From: Channallabes apus
Taxonomy: Eukaryota > Chordata > Actinopteri > Siluriformes > Clariidae
Direction: 5' to 3'
Length of the DNA: 64,000 nucleotides
Assembly: GCA_030522415.1 (NCBI GenBank)
Contig: CM060113.1
Location: forward strand, 2,628,967 to 2,692,966
Both the position numbers and the translations under genes were made by a program. Below are positions 23,086 through 35,868 of the stretch, one piece after another (position 1 is the first letter of the stretch; every line of letters begins with the position of its first letter). The notes below the pieces were generated by a model. It was not told where the DNA came from. It made no database searches and was given only the letters and a program-made list of their open reading frames with translations.

Positions 23086-24060
23086 GAGACCATGTTTTTT
23101 TTTTTTTTTAACACGCCCAAAAAGCGTTAACATGACTACCTTACAATACAAGCTTTTTTCACTCTTGGTAAGAAAAAAAAATTGTGAAGTGTGAAACAGG
23201 ATTCATTTATTCTCCTAAAACAGAATTAATTAATTTATTTATTTAACACAAAATCCCAGCCATTCATCAGACGTAATGAAGTACAGCCGAGCAAAACGCA
23301 ATACAGTTTAATCCCTTACGCTTTGACAAATGATGGAGCAGGAAAGTATTTTTGGATAAAGCATGAATCTATCAATAAAGAAGAAGGTCAGCTTGTTTGT
23401 GTCTGCGCTCAGAGGAAGGTCAGCTGTCACTCGATGCGTATAGCTATTTTCCACACACACACACTGAAACCGGGTCCGATACGTCAGTCTCACTTTCAGC
23501 GCCGAGCTCCAGGGCCGAGTCTGCGCACACACACACACGCACATATATACACATACACACACTGCTGGTTCCTGAAAGGGTTCCTAATCTGGATCTAATC
23601 CCGCTGCTCACACAACAACATGGTTTCATCAGGTCCAACACAAGGGTACTTAAGGTTTGATGACATCATTTTATAGTTATGGCAAACGCTCAAATGTCTT
23701 CGGAATTATATATAAAAAAAAAAAAAGGAAATTGTTTGACGCTAAAATAAAATCTGTAATGTGCAGGAGACATTTTCCCTTTGTTAAATCAGAATTAATA
23801 GTTTGTTATTTTTCAAGTGTTTTCAATAAAATATAAAATATGTAATACAGTATATACAAAATAAATTGTAGTATTTTTCTTTACACATTGCCATGCCACA
23901 CCTTTTTTTTTTTTTTTTACCATTTTCATTACTATTTAAATTCAGATTTGCTATTTTTTATTGTATAGAAAATGTTTTTTCAAAAAGTTTTCTTTTTCTT
24001 TTTAGAAGCGATACAAAATGGGAAAAAATGCATTTGAACCTTGCTTAATTTATATAAGCA
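23086..24060. other. unassigned AT-rich DNA
   Basis: No supported gene. Short CA runs near 23453-23462 and 23526-23562 and T runs at 23096-23110 and 23903-23920. Confidence 0.4.
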
Positions 24061-24079
24061 ATACTATACTAATAATTAT

Positions 24080-24083
24080 ATAC

Positions 24084-24124
<41 letters not shown>

Positions 24125-24170
24125 CAGTTACATTATTATTGTTTTGTTGTTGTTATTATTATTATTATTA
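24080..24170. repeat. (AAT)n ... (ATT)n inverted trinucleotide repeat
   Basis: An AAT run (about 24086-24123) is followed after about 30 bp by an ATT run (about 24153-24171). The two runs are complementary and could form a hairpin. Confidence 0.85.
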
Positions 24171-24852
24171 TATGGATTTCTGTAATTTCAGGAAACAAAA
24201 ACAACAGTAACAAATAAAATGTGGTATAAAACTTAGTTACAGTGAGATTAACCTTTCACCCCTCACACTTCGGTTTTATGGATTAAGTCAAATTTCAAGA
24301 GCGATCAACACATGATTCCTTCTGACAGAAAGTGGACGAGACATGACAAGGAAGTGCACATGAAGCCCAGAGCAAGGAGACAAAAAGGATGATAAAGAAC
24401 ATAAAAAGGACTTTACAGGATGAGTTCTTGTAAGTTTCCTCCTCGGGATGAAAAGTATGAGAAGAGAAGATCAGGGGAATGGTTTATGCTTATGGATGAG
24501 GGTGTGATGTGACAGCAGGATGGAGGGAGAAAAGGAAATCAGTAATGAGTGAATAGAGCGATGAAGAGCAGAAGGAACACTCAAGAGAGTAGAATGCAGA
24601 ATCTGGAGCTCAGAATTTGTTCGGCGCAACCAAGCGAAGGGTGGAGGGTAGATCAGGGTTGATTGATGTCCCGAACCCTGGCCTTTCCTCTCTGCAGATA
24701 TGTCACAGGAGAAAGTGTTTATCAGCTCGGCCGCCTGACCGTCACTGCGCTACACGTTCACCATGATGTATTGGACGTCCATTCAGGATCTTTCTGTCTG
24801 ACAGGTGGATGTCAGATGTGTACTACTTTGTGATAGAAAAGCTTTGTCTCTC

Positions 24853-24889
<37 letters not shown>

Positions 24890-25375
24890 CAGTGAGAAAG
24901 CCCAAATGCTCTAGGTGGTCACCTTTCTGCGATTATCATCAGCAATTACCTGTCTGGCTCGAGCACCTCCCAGGATCTTTCCTCGGTGAACACGGCCAGA
25001 CCAGGCTGCACGTCTTTATTTTTAATTATTTATATTTTAAAAATGATTAGTGCTGATGTTCTCCACAGACGTGCCTGGCGATGTGTGATGTTTCATTTTT
25101 CTCGCCTTCCATCAAATTAATTGCATCTCTATGAATCCTTTAATCTCTTGCAGTAAACTTTTCTGCACAAACCTCGGTGTGATTTAGATCTCGACATGTC
25201 GTTAAGGCGTCACCTCCTGCTGAACCCCGGGGAGTTCATCAACACCTTGGAAGTTCTCTGGTTTTAAAATCAGAATCATATTTTTATATAAACATGAAAT
25301 ATTTTTATTAAATAATTGCAATTTAATTGTTTTAGTATTAATTAGTTAATTATTAACAAATGGAATAAACACGCC
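24171..25375. other. unassigned DNA, largely non-repetitive, with (GT)n
   Basis: Few repeats apart from a GT run at 24857-24887. 24560-24800 and 24895-25170 have balanced composition and could hold conserved non-coding elements, but nothing in a single sequence proves it. The open frame across the GT run (24805-25050) is an artefact. Confidence 0.35.
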
Positions 25376-26574
25376 AGTATTAGTTTATCAATTTGCTATT
25401 AAGCAAGTTTTTGTAAATACTAGTTAGTACAACAACCTGTATAGTACTAAGCTAGTTTATATACAGTAAATACTAGTTAGTAGAGTACTAAGGTAAGTTG
25501 TATACTTGCTAATTACTACATTATCCTGTTTAATACCATGCTAGTTTGCATATGTACTGTACGTACTAGCTAGTACACTATCACATTTACTACAAAGCTA
25601 GATTTTGTAAATATTAATTAGTCGACCAGGAAGATTAGTACAGTACTTGGCTAGCTTGTGAAATTACTAGTTAGTACACTAACCTGTGTACTACTGTGTA
25701 TGAGCTTGTGTACAAGCAACTGTAGTTTGTATAAATACCAGTTAGTAGCCGAGCTCATTTATTACAAAGATAGTGTTTATACATACTAATTAGTACTCAA
25801 GTCTGCTTAATATAAAGATTGTTCGCATAAATACTAGCTGGGAGACTATTTAGGTTTATCATAAAGCTAGCTGTGTGTAATTCACAAATTAATGCATTTA
25901 TTAACATGCTAGTTTGTGTGGTTTATAAACTTCTTTTTTTCTGCCAAGCTGGTTTGCACAGATACCAATTAATATTCATTCATTCATCTTCTATACCGCT
26001 TTATCCTTCTATTCAGGGTCGCGGGGGGCCTGGAGCCTATCCCAGGAGGCTTAGGGCACAAGGCGGGGTACACCCTGGACAGGGTGCCAATCCATCGCAG
26101 GGCACACACACATACACACACTCATTCACACAATACGGTCAATTTAGGAACGCCAATTAGCCTAACCTGCATGTCTTTGGACTGTGGGAGGAAACCGGAG
26201 TACCCGGAGGAAACCCACCAAGCACGGGGAGAACATGCAAACTCCATACACACAGAGACGGGAATCGAGCCTGGCCGGGGAATCGAACCCAGACCCTGGA
26301 GGTGCAAGGCGACAGTGCTAACCAATACACCACCGTGCCGCCTACCAATTAATATACTGTACTAGATATAAAGATATATTTACTAGAATAATACTACTTA
26401 GTATATTAGGCTGTTTACGACCAGACTATATTGAGTACTTTGTAGATCAGTATGCTAAATACCATGCTAATTTGTGTAAATATTAGTTAGTAGAATATTC
26501 TCTTGACTGCTAAACTAGTTTGTGCAGATGCTAGTTAATTAACTACTCTGATTAGCATGGAATGTGATAGAATA
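25376..26574 (+). repeat. degenerate palindrome-rich repeat array, main block part 1
   Basis: Head-to-tail units of about 45-60 bp, for example 'agctagtttatatacagtaaatactagttagtagagtactaagg' and 'catgctagtttgcatatgtactgtacgtactagctagtacactatcac'. Each unit holds CTAGTTTG...TAAATACTAGTTAGTA, a loose palindrome around a TAAATAC centre, then a spacer ending in TTTA(C/T)TA. Units are diverged from one another. Interrupted by a Mermaid SINE at 25976-26342. Confidence 0.82.
25976..26342 (-). mobile_element. complete Mermaid-type SINE with 13-bp target duplication
   Basis: On the minus strand it begins 'ggcggcacggtggtgtattgg', has a B-box-like 'gggttcgattcc' and continues through 'ggtgggtttcctccgggtactccggtttcctcccacagtcc' to the end 'ggataaagcggtatagaagatg' plus a GAAT tail. 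It is flanked by TACCAATTAATAT at 25963-25975 and 26343-26355, a perfect 13-bp duplication. The A and B boxes suggest a tRNA-like pol III promoter. The target lies inside the palindrome-rich array, so the SINE is younger than the array. Confidence 0.93.
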
Positions 26575-27592
26575 TGATGTGGCGTTCTGCTTTTAGCCCA
26601 TTCGTCTCAGAATGTTGATCGGTTGAGATGCTTTTCAGCGTACCACAGGTGTAAAGAGTGATTATTTGAGTTATCATAACATTCCTGTTACATCGAACCA
26701 GTCTTTCCATTAGTCAGCCAAGGCCAAGTAGAAATGTTTACTAGCAATATGTCAAGTTAAGTTTTCTAGGCCAATAAACACCACAGTGTTCTAAAAACTG
26801 GACATACAGCATAACTGCTAGAAAGAGAAAAAAGGGCTCTGACCTCGAACCCTGCTTATCGCCTTAACCGTTTCTGACTGCACAAGTTGGCCTGGGTACG
26901 TCTTGGCAACCGTTTATTGCACTGATCCTGATTCGAAGAGGTCATGGCATCGCTGAGTTCTTACACCTCCTGAGGCGTCTTGAATCAGAGCCCGACTTTA
27001 GATCTGTGCATCAGGAGGAGCCCGACTGCTCAAAAGGTCAGAGATATCACCGAGCTCGGGCCCGGCCAAGAAGAGGATAGAACATCTGGGTTGGACTACA
27101 GGTCAAAACAAAAACTTATCAAGTGTGTGATGGTAATGGAGATATACAGTACACACCACAAAACAAAAGAAAGATCCCCGATTTACTAAAACTGTTTATT
27201 TTCTCAAGGATTTTAAGCCTCATATTGTTTGATAATAATCACATGACTGTGTACAGTATGACCAATCAGCAGCAGTAACAATAACCACATGTAGTCACAT
27301 GACTACACACAAACTGGCAGCATAGCGGGAAAAAATGTTCAGCCAACATCCCTGGCCTCATACACACAGCATGTGTCGCTTACACAAAGTGCAAAAGAAC
27401 AGCTTCATACTGCAGAGTCTTCTCTGACTGCCAAACAGACTTCAGCATATTAAAAACTCGACTTCTAACCTGAGGAAACATGTCGCGTAAGTTTAGCTGT
27501 TTCATTGAATGTTGCAATTTTAGCAAATACAGTGTCATTATTATAATTATACTATAAAATACATATAATATAATATACTGTATATATAGTGT

Positions 27593-27658
<66 letters not shown>

Positions 27659-27800
27659 ATATATAATTGTTATAATTTCAGTCTTTTTGCCAAATATTTG
27701 AGAATTATTTGAGAAATATCTTGGATGACTTTTCTACTTTTACTTGAGTAATATTATTTTTAAGTAAAGCTACTCTTACTCTTTGGGGAAATTTTGCATG
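26575..27800. other. unassigned DNA between array blocks, with (TA)n
   Basis: No supported gene. Holds a long TA run at about 27597-27652. The text 'acttttacttgagtaatattatttttaagtaaagctact' (about 27730-27772) is a scrap of the hAT family at 12035-12541. Confidence 0.45.
27597..27652. repeat. (TA)n microsatellite
   Basis: Uninterrupted TA run of about 27 units. Confidence 0.97.
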
Positions 27801-29170
27801 TTGTAAATGCTTACTAATGGACTAACCTGTTTAATATAAAGGTCACATGCATGCTTGTTATAGTTAAATTATTTATGTACATGGTATTTGTAAATTGCTA
27901 GTAGATAGCTTGAATAAATACTAGTTATTAGACTAGTTACTGTTCTCTATAAAGCTAGTTTGCATAAATACAGTAAATTGTAGTAGACTAGTAGACCAAG
28001 CAAGTTTCCAGAAATACTCGTTATACGTAAACTTGCTTGTTTGCAACAAAGGAAGTTAATGAAAATGCTAATGTTGTATTAATTTTACTATAAAATGCTC
28101 ATAAGAATCTCAAACATATTAGTTATTCGAGTAGCCCATTAACTATAAAACTAGTTTGTGTAAATATAATATTAGTTTGTAGAATAGTTTTTCAACTAAT
28201 AAGCTAGTCGGCATAAATACTAGTAGACAAGCCTCTTTTTATGAAGCTAGTATGTATAGATACCACTTAGTGGACTATTATGTTTATTATTAGGGCTGTA
28301 CAGTAGGTTACTGGGTTACTAATCAGAAGGTCGGGGGTTCGAGCTCCAGCATCGCCAAGTTGCCACTGTTGAGCCCTTGAGCGAGGCCCTTAACTCGATC
28401 TGCTCCAGGGGGCGCTGTATCCTGGCTGACTCTGCACTTTGACCCCAGCTTCCCAACTGGAATATGTGAAAAGAAATAATATGGATACTACAAAGCTAGT
28501 TTCTGGAAATACTACTTATTTGACTAACCTGTTTACCGCAGAGCTATTTTGATTTGAATGCTAGTTTGTAGATTAGTACAGTAAAAAAAAATTTGTTTGT
28601 AATAAAGTTTGTAATAAATCTATAACTATTAAGCTAGTTTGTGCAAATGCAAATTTTTGCATAAGTATCTTTAATACCAAGTAATTTTGCATGAATACTA
28701 AGTGTTTGACTTGGCTGTTTGCTATAAACGTAGTTGACACGGATAATAGTTTGTAGACAAGCCTCTGCTTTTATGAAGCTAGTTTACATAAATACTAGTC
28801 GGTAGACCTGTTTACTACTAAGCTTGATTACAGAAACACTAGTTATACAGCATTCTGTTTACTGTGAAGCTAGTTTGATACAAAAAATAGTTTCTAGATT
28901 CAAATATTTATTACAAACATAGTTGATGTAAATGCTAGTTAGTGGACTAGCCTGTTCGCTATAAAGTGTAAATAAAATTGAAAGTATTAGTTATTAGCTG
29001 AATTTAATATTAAGCATGTTTATACATACTAGCTTGTTGATAAGTTTGTTTGCTACAAAGGTTCTCTGTGTAAATAGTAGTGAGTAAATGAGGCTGTTTA
29101 CAAGCTAGTTTGAGATGAATGCTAGTATGTAGATCTCGATTTACTCTAGCTTGTCATAAATACCTGCTTT
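27801..29170 (+). repeat. degenerate palindrome-rich repeat array, main block part 2
   Basis: Continues the 25376-26574 block. Examples are 'aaactagtttgtgtaaatataatattagtttgtagaatag', 'aagctagtcggcataaatactagtagacaagcct' and 'aagctagtttacataaatactagtcggtagacctgttta'. Roughly 20 or more units, nearly all in the same orientation. Interrupted by a SINE-like repeat at 28285-28480. Confidence 0.82.
28285..28480 (+). mobile_element. tRNA-related SINE, degraded
   Basis: Begins 'agggctgtacagtaggttactgggttactaatcagaaggtcgggggttcgagctcc', which has a good B box (GGTTCGAGC). It continues 'ttgccactgttgagcccttgagcgaggcccttaactc', the plus-orientation form of the family at 13139, 18533 and 30352. Looks like the fish Merman-type SINE; naming is from recall. 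Confidence 0.75.
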
Positions 29171-29739
29171 TTCCTGAGGCTGGGAGATTATTTTAATTTT
29201 TGTCCTTCTCTTCAGCTGTAAAGAGCATCTACATGAGCATCTTGACGTCTTTTTTCTGATTAATCAGTCTGCGTTGTCATTCCAGAGCAGGCGTGCTGTT
29301 TGCAAATGAGGTTATTTGGTGTCTAACCACAAAAGTTTGTCTCTCTTTAGACAGATAGATATAAAGTTTTGCATCTTGCCTGAGGTACGTGTGAAATGAG
29401 CTGTCAAATGTCCTCGCCGGTGTTTACTTCCACGTTCTTCAATTTCTGCCGTGCAAACCTAATGTGTTGTGTAATATTTATCCTGAGGAGAAAATGAGAA
29501 AATACGGCCAAAAGCCACTGCACTCGAACATAAATCAGCTTATCAAGTGACAGACGCTAATTAATCTCACACTCATAGCGCCATTTTTTTCTGTGGACAC
29601 AACGGTCTAGTCAAGGCAGAGCTATTGTGTGTGTGTGTGTGTGTGTGTAATAATGTCCATTATTGAATATAATAATAATATCAGCTCGTATAAACAATAG
29701 TTCACAGATTAGTCTTTCAACAATGTTATTTTTGTAAAG
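29171..29739. other. unassigned, non-repetitive DNA with (GT)n
   Basis: A GT run lies at 29624-29650. 29190-29580 has balanced composition and no transposon signature, so it is a possible conserved non-coding element; no gene seen. Confidence 0.35.
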
Positions 29740-30095
29740 GCTAGTTTGAGGAGATGCTATCGTGTAGCTTAGCCTGTTTTCACTTTAAATTGATTAATTG
29801 CTTCCTGTAATCAATTAATTGGTAATACATTACTCATTAAATCCACAAATGACCACGGATACAAATTAGCCTTTACTTAAATCAAAATAGAGACAAAATA
29901 GAGAAACTTAGTAATTTTACGTGAACAAGCTAATCCACAAACTAGCATCTATGCAAAAATGGCTGAAAACCAGACAGCTAATTTTAAAACTAGCATCTGC
30001 GTAAAACAAAGCTATAAAGTAAGCAGGCTAATTTTCAAACTAGCATCTACACAATCTAGCTTTATGGGAAACAGGCTAATCAAAAATGGAGATCT
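29740..30095 (-). repeat. degenerate palindrome-rich repeat array, reverse block
   Basis: Units such as 'acaagctaatccacaaactagcatctatgcaaaa', 'cagctaattttaaaactagcatctgcg' and 'caggctaattttcaaactagcatctacacaatctagctttatggg' are reverse complements of the 25376-29170 unit. The orientation switch lies between about 29170 and 29860. Confidence 0.78.
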
Positions 30096-30350
30096 AAGTT
30101 TGGAAAATGTATAAGAGTGAGGGGAAAAGAGCAGAAGACACAAAAAATGGAGGGAAGCAGATTTAAATCAATAAAGAACTGATGCTAATCTGTTAGATTG
30201 CAAATGGCGGTCAGGCCTCTGTCTATTAGCATGCTAATGAATGTGTCTGATGTGGCGCTAGATATAAAGACAGACGCCGCCCTATAGCTAAAGGTTAGAG
30301 CTCTCATTCTGTACTAAATCAGACAAATAATATTACGATGGCGTCAACCT
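30096..30350. other. unassigned non-repetitive DNA
   Basis: 30150-30290 includes 'cattagcatgctaatgaatg', a nearly perfect palindrome of homeodomain/octamer-like half sites. No gene. Confidence 0.3.
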
Positions 30351-30351
30351 T

Positions 30352-30535
30352 GCCCCCCCCCCCCCATGAGGCATTGAGCAGACACCCTCATGCAGAGCAA
30401 CTTACATTTTTATCTCATTACACATCTGAGCAGTTGAGGGTTTAGGGCCTCGCTCAAGGGCCCGACAGCGGCAACAAGGCGGTTGTGGGGATTGAACCTA
30501 GGACCTTCTGACTGTAGTCCAGTGACTGAGCTATT
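30352..30535 (-). repeat. tRNA-related SINE-like repeat
   Basis: Contains 'gagcagttgagggtttagggcctcgctcaagggcccgacagcggcaac' and then 'gttgtggggattgaacctaggaccttctgactgtagtccagtgactgagct', the reverse form of the SINE at 28285. The B-box complement 'ggattgaacc' is visible. Preceded by a C run at 30352-30365. Confidence 0.7.
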
Positions 30536-31772
30536 TCATTTCACTCAAACACTTGTATATTTTCTCCTGAAGAGAATCTTAATATCTACGATTCGCCAAC
30601 ATTTCAGTTTTTTTTTTTTTTCTGATGATGTTGGTTTGTTTTTTAAATCGTAACTAGTGACACGAATGAAGTTAAGGGTCCTAATAGTTTATTTTTAGTT
30701 ATATTTTAGATTTATTTATGTGTGCAAACTCAAACTTTTTTCTGGGTTCCTTAGTCTCCTCCTCAGCGCTCCACTTTAATAACACACTCCATGACAACAC
30801 ATCACACACATCAGCTGAGAGCTGACTTTAAAAATGAACAAGCGAAAGGTCCCTCATGCCATCACCTCATTGTCAGTCCTCCATCCTACTGAGACTCTTT
30901 GTTTCTCTCTCTCTCTCTCTCTCTCTCTGCAACTCTGTCTGTCTCTCTTAATTTCTCTTTGTATTTCTCACAAACATACATGTATTTCTCTATAATTCCT
31001 TCTTTTCTCTTCCTCTCGCCCCCTCTCCATCTATCTACAGTATCTCTCCATCTATCTATCTATTCTCACTTTCCTCTCTATCTCGTTTTCTCTTTCTATG
31101 ATTCTCTCTATACCTGTTTCTCTCTCTCTCTCTCTAGCACCCCCCCCCCCCACACACACCTCACTCAGTCCTTATCTTCTCTCGCTCTCTCTCTCTTTGC
31201 TTTAATGGCATAGAAGCATGGAGTGTGTTATTTATTTATTGATTTTAAGCTCCTATCTCGAGAACTTGAGTGCATTGGTGACAGAACGCTGCTTCGCTCC
31301 TCTTCACTTTCATTTGGACCTATTAGAGTCCGGATCTGTAGATATTACGGGAAATCGTCACAATGAACAGAAACTCAGTGGAGTTTGCTCAGAATAATAA
31401 AAAGTATATCAGTATTTATTTTTCTTTCGGCTTATAGAGCAATTTAGAGTAAAAACACCGTGACTGGAAACTAAAGGGGGAAATGTTATCATTCTGTTAT
31501 CTTTAACCCACTGTGCAGATTTATCTTTCACCCATTTTACATTTTAAACTGAGACATGTTTCTGATCACTGGTTCAGATTCGCATTATTTTCCAATTGAC
31601 TATTTTTTAACGAGTTACAGGAAAATTAACGTTTAAAAATTAAAACACTTAAGGACAAAGCGAAGCTTATTATAGTTCAGTCGTTACATTAAAGGTGCAT
31701 TAAAGGTGCAGGTTGTGTTTTTTTAACACTCTCTATTACTTCACATGTGTGGTATATGCACAAATACTTTTA
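30536..31772. other. unassigned DNA with a polypyrimidine tract
   Basis: 30900-31200 is pyrimidine-rich with several (CT)n runs and a C run near 31140-31150. The plus-strand reading frame there is a low-complexity artefact. No gene. Confidence 0.5.
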
Positions 31773-32370
31773 CAGGAGGGTCGTTCAAGTCAAAATAGGA
31801 CTTTTGATGCAGAATAACAGAAGACTTCCTCTATTCCTCTACATAATCTCCTGCTACACTAATGTCCTTATCCCAGTGTCTCACTAGAGCTTGGACACCA
31901 TCAAGGTAGAAAGTTCACACCGGAGCCATGATTGGTTCCCGTTTGCTTTACTCTATAGTTCTGAAACGCCGGCCTCCCAGGAACTCCTTTAATGCCGCAA
32001 ACATGCGGAAATGTCTTGGAGCGAGGTCAGGACTGTACTGGCGATAACTCTCAGCCGAGTTCCTGTAATGTGCGAGTGGTATTGATGAATGATTGTGTGT
32101 GCAGTTCACACTGACAGATGCGTCTCGTCTGGAACAAGTTATCGGTCGATTTTTCAAGGATCATGCGTTCACGTGAAGGACAGTAGTGGGCTCAGAGCCA
32201 CCTCACCCGGGATCGTCGCTCACTGACGTACGGCCTTCTTAAAAACTTTCGCACCGTTCAGGTGTTTTACTGCGGCTAAGAGTCTCAGCACCGTACCGTC
32301 CTTGAAGTTTATTCTGTAAACGTCAATCGCTTTTACACCTTCATTGACCAGAAATTTGACTCAAATGCCC
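31773..32370 (-). mobile_element. mariner-family transposon fossil (copy 2)
   Basis: Left edge CAGGAGGGTCGTTCAAGTCA follows a TA, as for mariner elements. The minus strand encodes YSPDLAPRHFRMFAALKEFLGG (about 31970-32035); mariner DD34D transposases carry their third catalytic residue in YSPDLAP. Further upstream is a HNHSSIP-type remnant and then the N-terminal side to about 32370. The copy has frameshifts and an incomplete 5' end. Same family as 5166-5516. Confidence 0.85.
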
Positions 32371-32640
32371 CTTATCTATTCATTTAGTGGGTAAAAGAAA
32401 GCATAAAGAAACCAGCGAGATCTTTTGCATTGCTATATTGTAAATTTGAATGAGAATTTGTGACTGAAAGCCTGAGTTTTACCCTGAAAAGCATTGGAGG
32501 AAAAAAGAAAAAAAAAACGCACTGAAAATCCGTTATGCCTTAGAGAGGATGAAAATGAACAATCCTCCACAAGATTTAACAAATACAGAGATTTATTATC
32601 TAATAAACTCGGGTTATACTAATGAAAGAGTCGGGCTGAG

Positions 32641-32712
<72 letters not shown>

Positions 32713-33084
32713 AAGTCACTACTCCATAGCTGCCTCATTGTTCTGCATGTTTTATCACCACAGCCTCCATTTTTGTCATTATGCTTGAAATGGCTTCGAG
32801 CCCAGGATGAACTGTCAGACAGAGAGCTGCTAAAGCACACCTTCACAATAGCACCAGCAGTGTGTGTGTGTGTGTGTGTGAGTGTGTGTGTCTACACAGT
32901 CTAGGCTGGGTAATGTTTTAGAGCGAGCATCAATTCAGCAGTGAGTTAAACATGATAATGGCTGTGAAATGAGTGGTTTACGTGCGTCTCACTCATCTCA
33001 CCTGTCTAACCTGTCACACCTCGTCTCCAGGGACCCTAAACGTTTAGAATTTCTGAACCAAAACAAAGACCCGACGTTCTGGCT
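32371..33084. other. unassigned DNA with (CA)n and (GT)n
   Basis: A long CA run at 32645-32705 and a GT run at 32862-32891. No gene. Confidence 0.5.
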
Positions 33085-33205
33085 TCGTTTGAAGTCCCGG
33101 GTGGACACGTGGAGAACGTGCAAAACATCTCTACACTGAGGTTAACCCGAGCTCCGACTCGACTCAGGAGTCCTGGAGATGTGAGGTGACAGCTGTGGTG
33201 CTGTC
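33085..33205 (-). repeat. very degraded Mermaid-like SINE fragment
   Basis: The text 'cacgtggagaacgtgcaaaacatctctacactgaggttaacccgagctcc' and 'tgtgaggtgacagctgtggtgct' recalls the 'gagaacatgcaaactcc ... gaggtgcaaggcgacagtgct' segment of the complete copies. Weak match. Confidence 0.35.
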
Positions 33206-35027
33206 TACAGTAGGACAATGTGAATTCCCACCCATCCGTCATTTCAGCTTCTATCCAGGGAGGATGAAGGCCAACAGGTGCTTTTTCTGAGACACATCAA
33301 GCCAAGCTGCTCCTCATGCTACAGTACATCACAAGGAGCGTGATACCCTTGGAGCAATGTGCTTTCTGCCCTCTTCCACATACCGGGAATGGATGGTTTT
33401 GCTGTGATCGACAGACGATAAGCAGTATGCCCCGCCCACCAAGTATTTCTCTTTGATTCTCTCCTCTTGCTCCTGATCATTTGGGAATCATGATGCACTT
33501 ACAGTAATGTTTTTGAAACTAAATTACACAGACACTTTACAAAACACTTAAAAGCTTTGTATACAATAGAAATGAAACGCACGTGTGCTCGAAGCTGTTA
33601 CATCGTCTCTGGTTCTGCTTTGTATTGTTTATACTATTTCTCATGTTTAACAGTCCTTGTAATTAAAAAGTTTTTAAGAAGCAAAATTTAGCACCCCCCC
33701 CCCCCCACCCCCTTGATCTAATGTGAAAGTGACTCGCTACAAAAACATAATTAAAATAAAATCAGAGGATCTTGCTATAGATTTTTATAATAAATTACAT
33801 GCTCATTTTTCTATAAACAAAACCGCAGACTTATTTATCCATAATGACAAAGGAGGAGGAGTCATAGCATTTTGCAAAATAACACAATATTCACACTGGT
33901 TTAACCAAAACTAATTTTGACACAAGGTTTTGCAATTTGTGCTTTTTAAGACACACAAAAAATTGTGCAATACATTTGGCTTATTATTATTATTATTATT
34001 ATTGATGGTAGCTCATTGAAGATTTTTTTTTCAATGGTGTGCCTATTAAGTTAATGGCATTGCGTGGTTTAAATTATAGAACAAAGTACAATGTACACAG
34101 TTTGTAGTTGGATTGACTGAGAAATGTGTTTATTCTTTACTTCAAAATAATCCTCATATAATATATTGTGCTGCCATTAATTAAGACATATCCAGTGAAC
34201 TCCAGTAAAATGTTTATGTTCCCATGAAATAATCACTAGTGCTTGAAAATTAAGCTGGAATTAGACAATAATCCTGTATTTTGTAAATGAGCAACTTCTG
34301 AAATTTTATTTGAATCCCTTTGCTATAGGATTTTGTTGTTGATTCTCAAAAGCAACCATCCAGATAAATGAACTGTTGTAGATGTTTTGTATAAATGTCT
34401 TACTAAATCAACATCAAAAACTCTCAAACTGAGATGGTAGCAATGCTCATTTGTATTTGATACAATTGGAAAGTCTGTATCCCAAAATGTGCTCCAAACC
34501 CTCCTTGACATGTTTAACCCTTGACTTGGGCTCCAAGGCTGCTTTCACACGAGGCACGGTTGATTCGAGCCGCGCTCGTTTACACCACACTTAAGACTAA
34601 CTTGTTGAATGGACTTGATGATCCACACTTGATTCGATACGGAGTGTTCACATTGTGCAAATGTACCAAACATCAGGGTCAAGTCTTCTCTAGTCCCAAG
34701 TCCCTAGTATGACAGCTCCCCAAGTCGCTCCATTTTAGCCTCATGGTTTCTTAAAGATCTTCCTCCAGGTAGTTCGTTCATGAGATTTATTTGGTCGTGG
34801 GGGAAAAAATAAGCTGATTTTCCAGCCTCAGATTACAAACAGAGTCTGTCCTGTCTAAATCTTATTACAGGCCGTTCACAGAACCTCCGAGGCGGTATTA
34901 AACCTGTCGCTGAGTTTTAAATGGTGGTCCTCGCTCTTTTTCCGGAGCAAACCTCATCCCTGGCGGTGAAAAAATTGTGAAATAGGTGAAGTGTTTGAGA
35001 GTGTATGGGTACTATCTGAGCACTCAG

Positions 35028-35058
35028 ACGAAGAAGAAGAAGAAGAAGAAGAAGAAGA
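35028..35058. repeat. (GAA)n microsatellite
   Basis: Perfect AAG/GAA run, purine-only on the plus strand. Confidence 0.95.
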
Positions 35059-35868
35059 GGGAAATGGAATGCTATTCGGCGTGTGTGTATTTGGGGGGAG
35101 GTTGCTGGAGTGTTGTGTTCAATGCACCATCAAAGAGCATCTTCAAACAGCACAGCTCAGCTGGAGCAGGAGCAATTTGATCACTTTAGAGCTCAGCGTC
35201 CCACTCAGCGCTCGCGTCTTGTAACGCCTCGTCAACAATGATTAGCCGTCTTTGGTTTCTGACTAAGGAAGGGGTTCTCTGTCTTTATATAAGTGAAGCA
35301 GCTGCCTTCTGACAATAAATGACATTTCAGGAATGGATAGAGCATCGGTATTACTCATCCTCCCATTTTCTCGCTCCTTGCATCATTTTGGAAATGGCCG
35401 CTGCCATGACTACCAACTACCCTCGGCAACCCCACCACCTCATCATCCTGCCTGCCAGTCGAGAGGTGTAATCAGGAGCCACCTAATGCTAGCCAGCGTA
35501 TACAGTAGCATGTGGCTCGTCTGTGCGTGTGTGTGTGTGTGTGTGTGTGTTTCCACACAAAATCCTGCTAGGAAAAGAAGGAACACCATATGGAGTACCA
35601 AAAACAAAACCATTTCTACGGCCCAAACAGCTGGAGCCAAGGGGCAAAGGTTCACACGGCCTCACATCCAGAGCGCGCCACTGGCCAAACGACACAGCTT
35701 GCGCTTTGCTTAATTAACAGTTACTGCCTAACGACTGAGAAATGGGCGTTCGAGGTGTGTTCGTGCGGGTGTTCGATACAAACTGCCCCATCGAGTTCAT
35801 CAATCGATGGGACAAAACAGAATCGATTGTAAACAAGCTGAATTGATGTTAAAGGAAGTCTTTACTTG

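Noticed and set aside
25976..26342. Functional tRNA gene suggested by A/B boxes in the SINEs
   Set aside because: No cloverleaf can be drawn; the boxes belong to SINE heads.
30899..31213. 104-codon serine/leucine-rich frame
   Set aside because: Low-complexity (CT)n-derived sequence with no recognisable domain.
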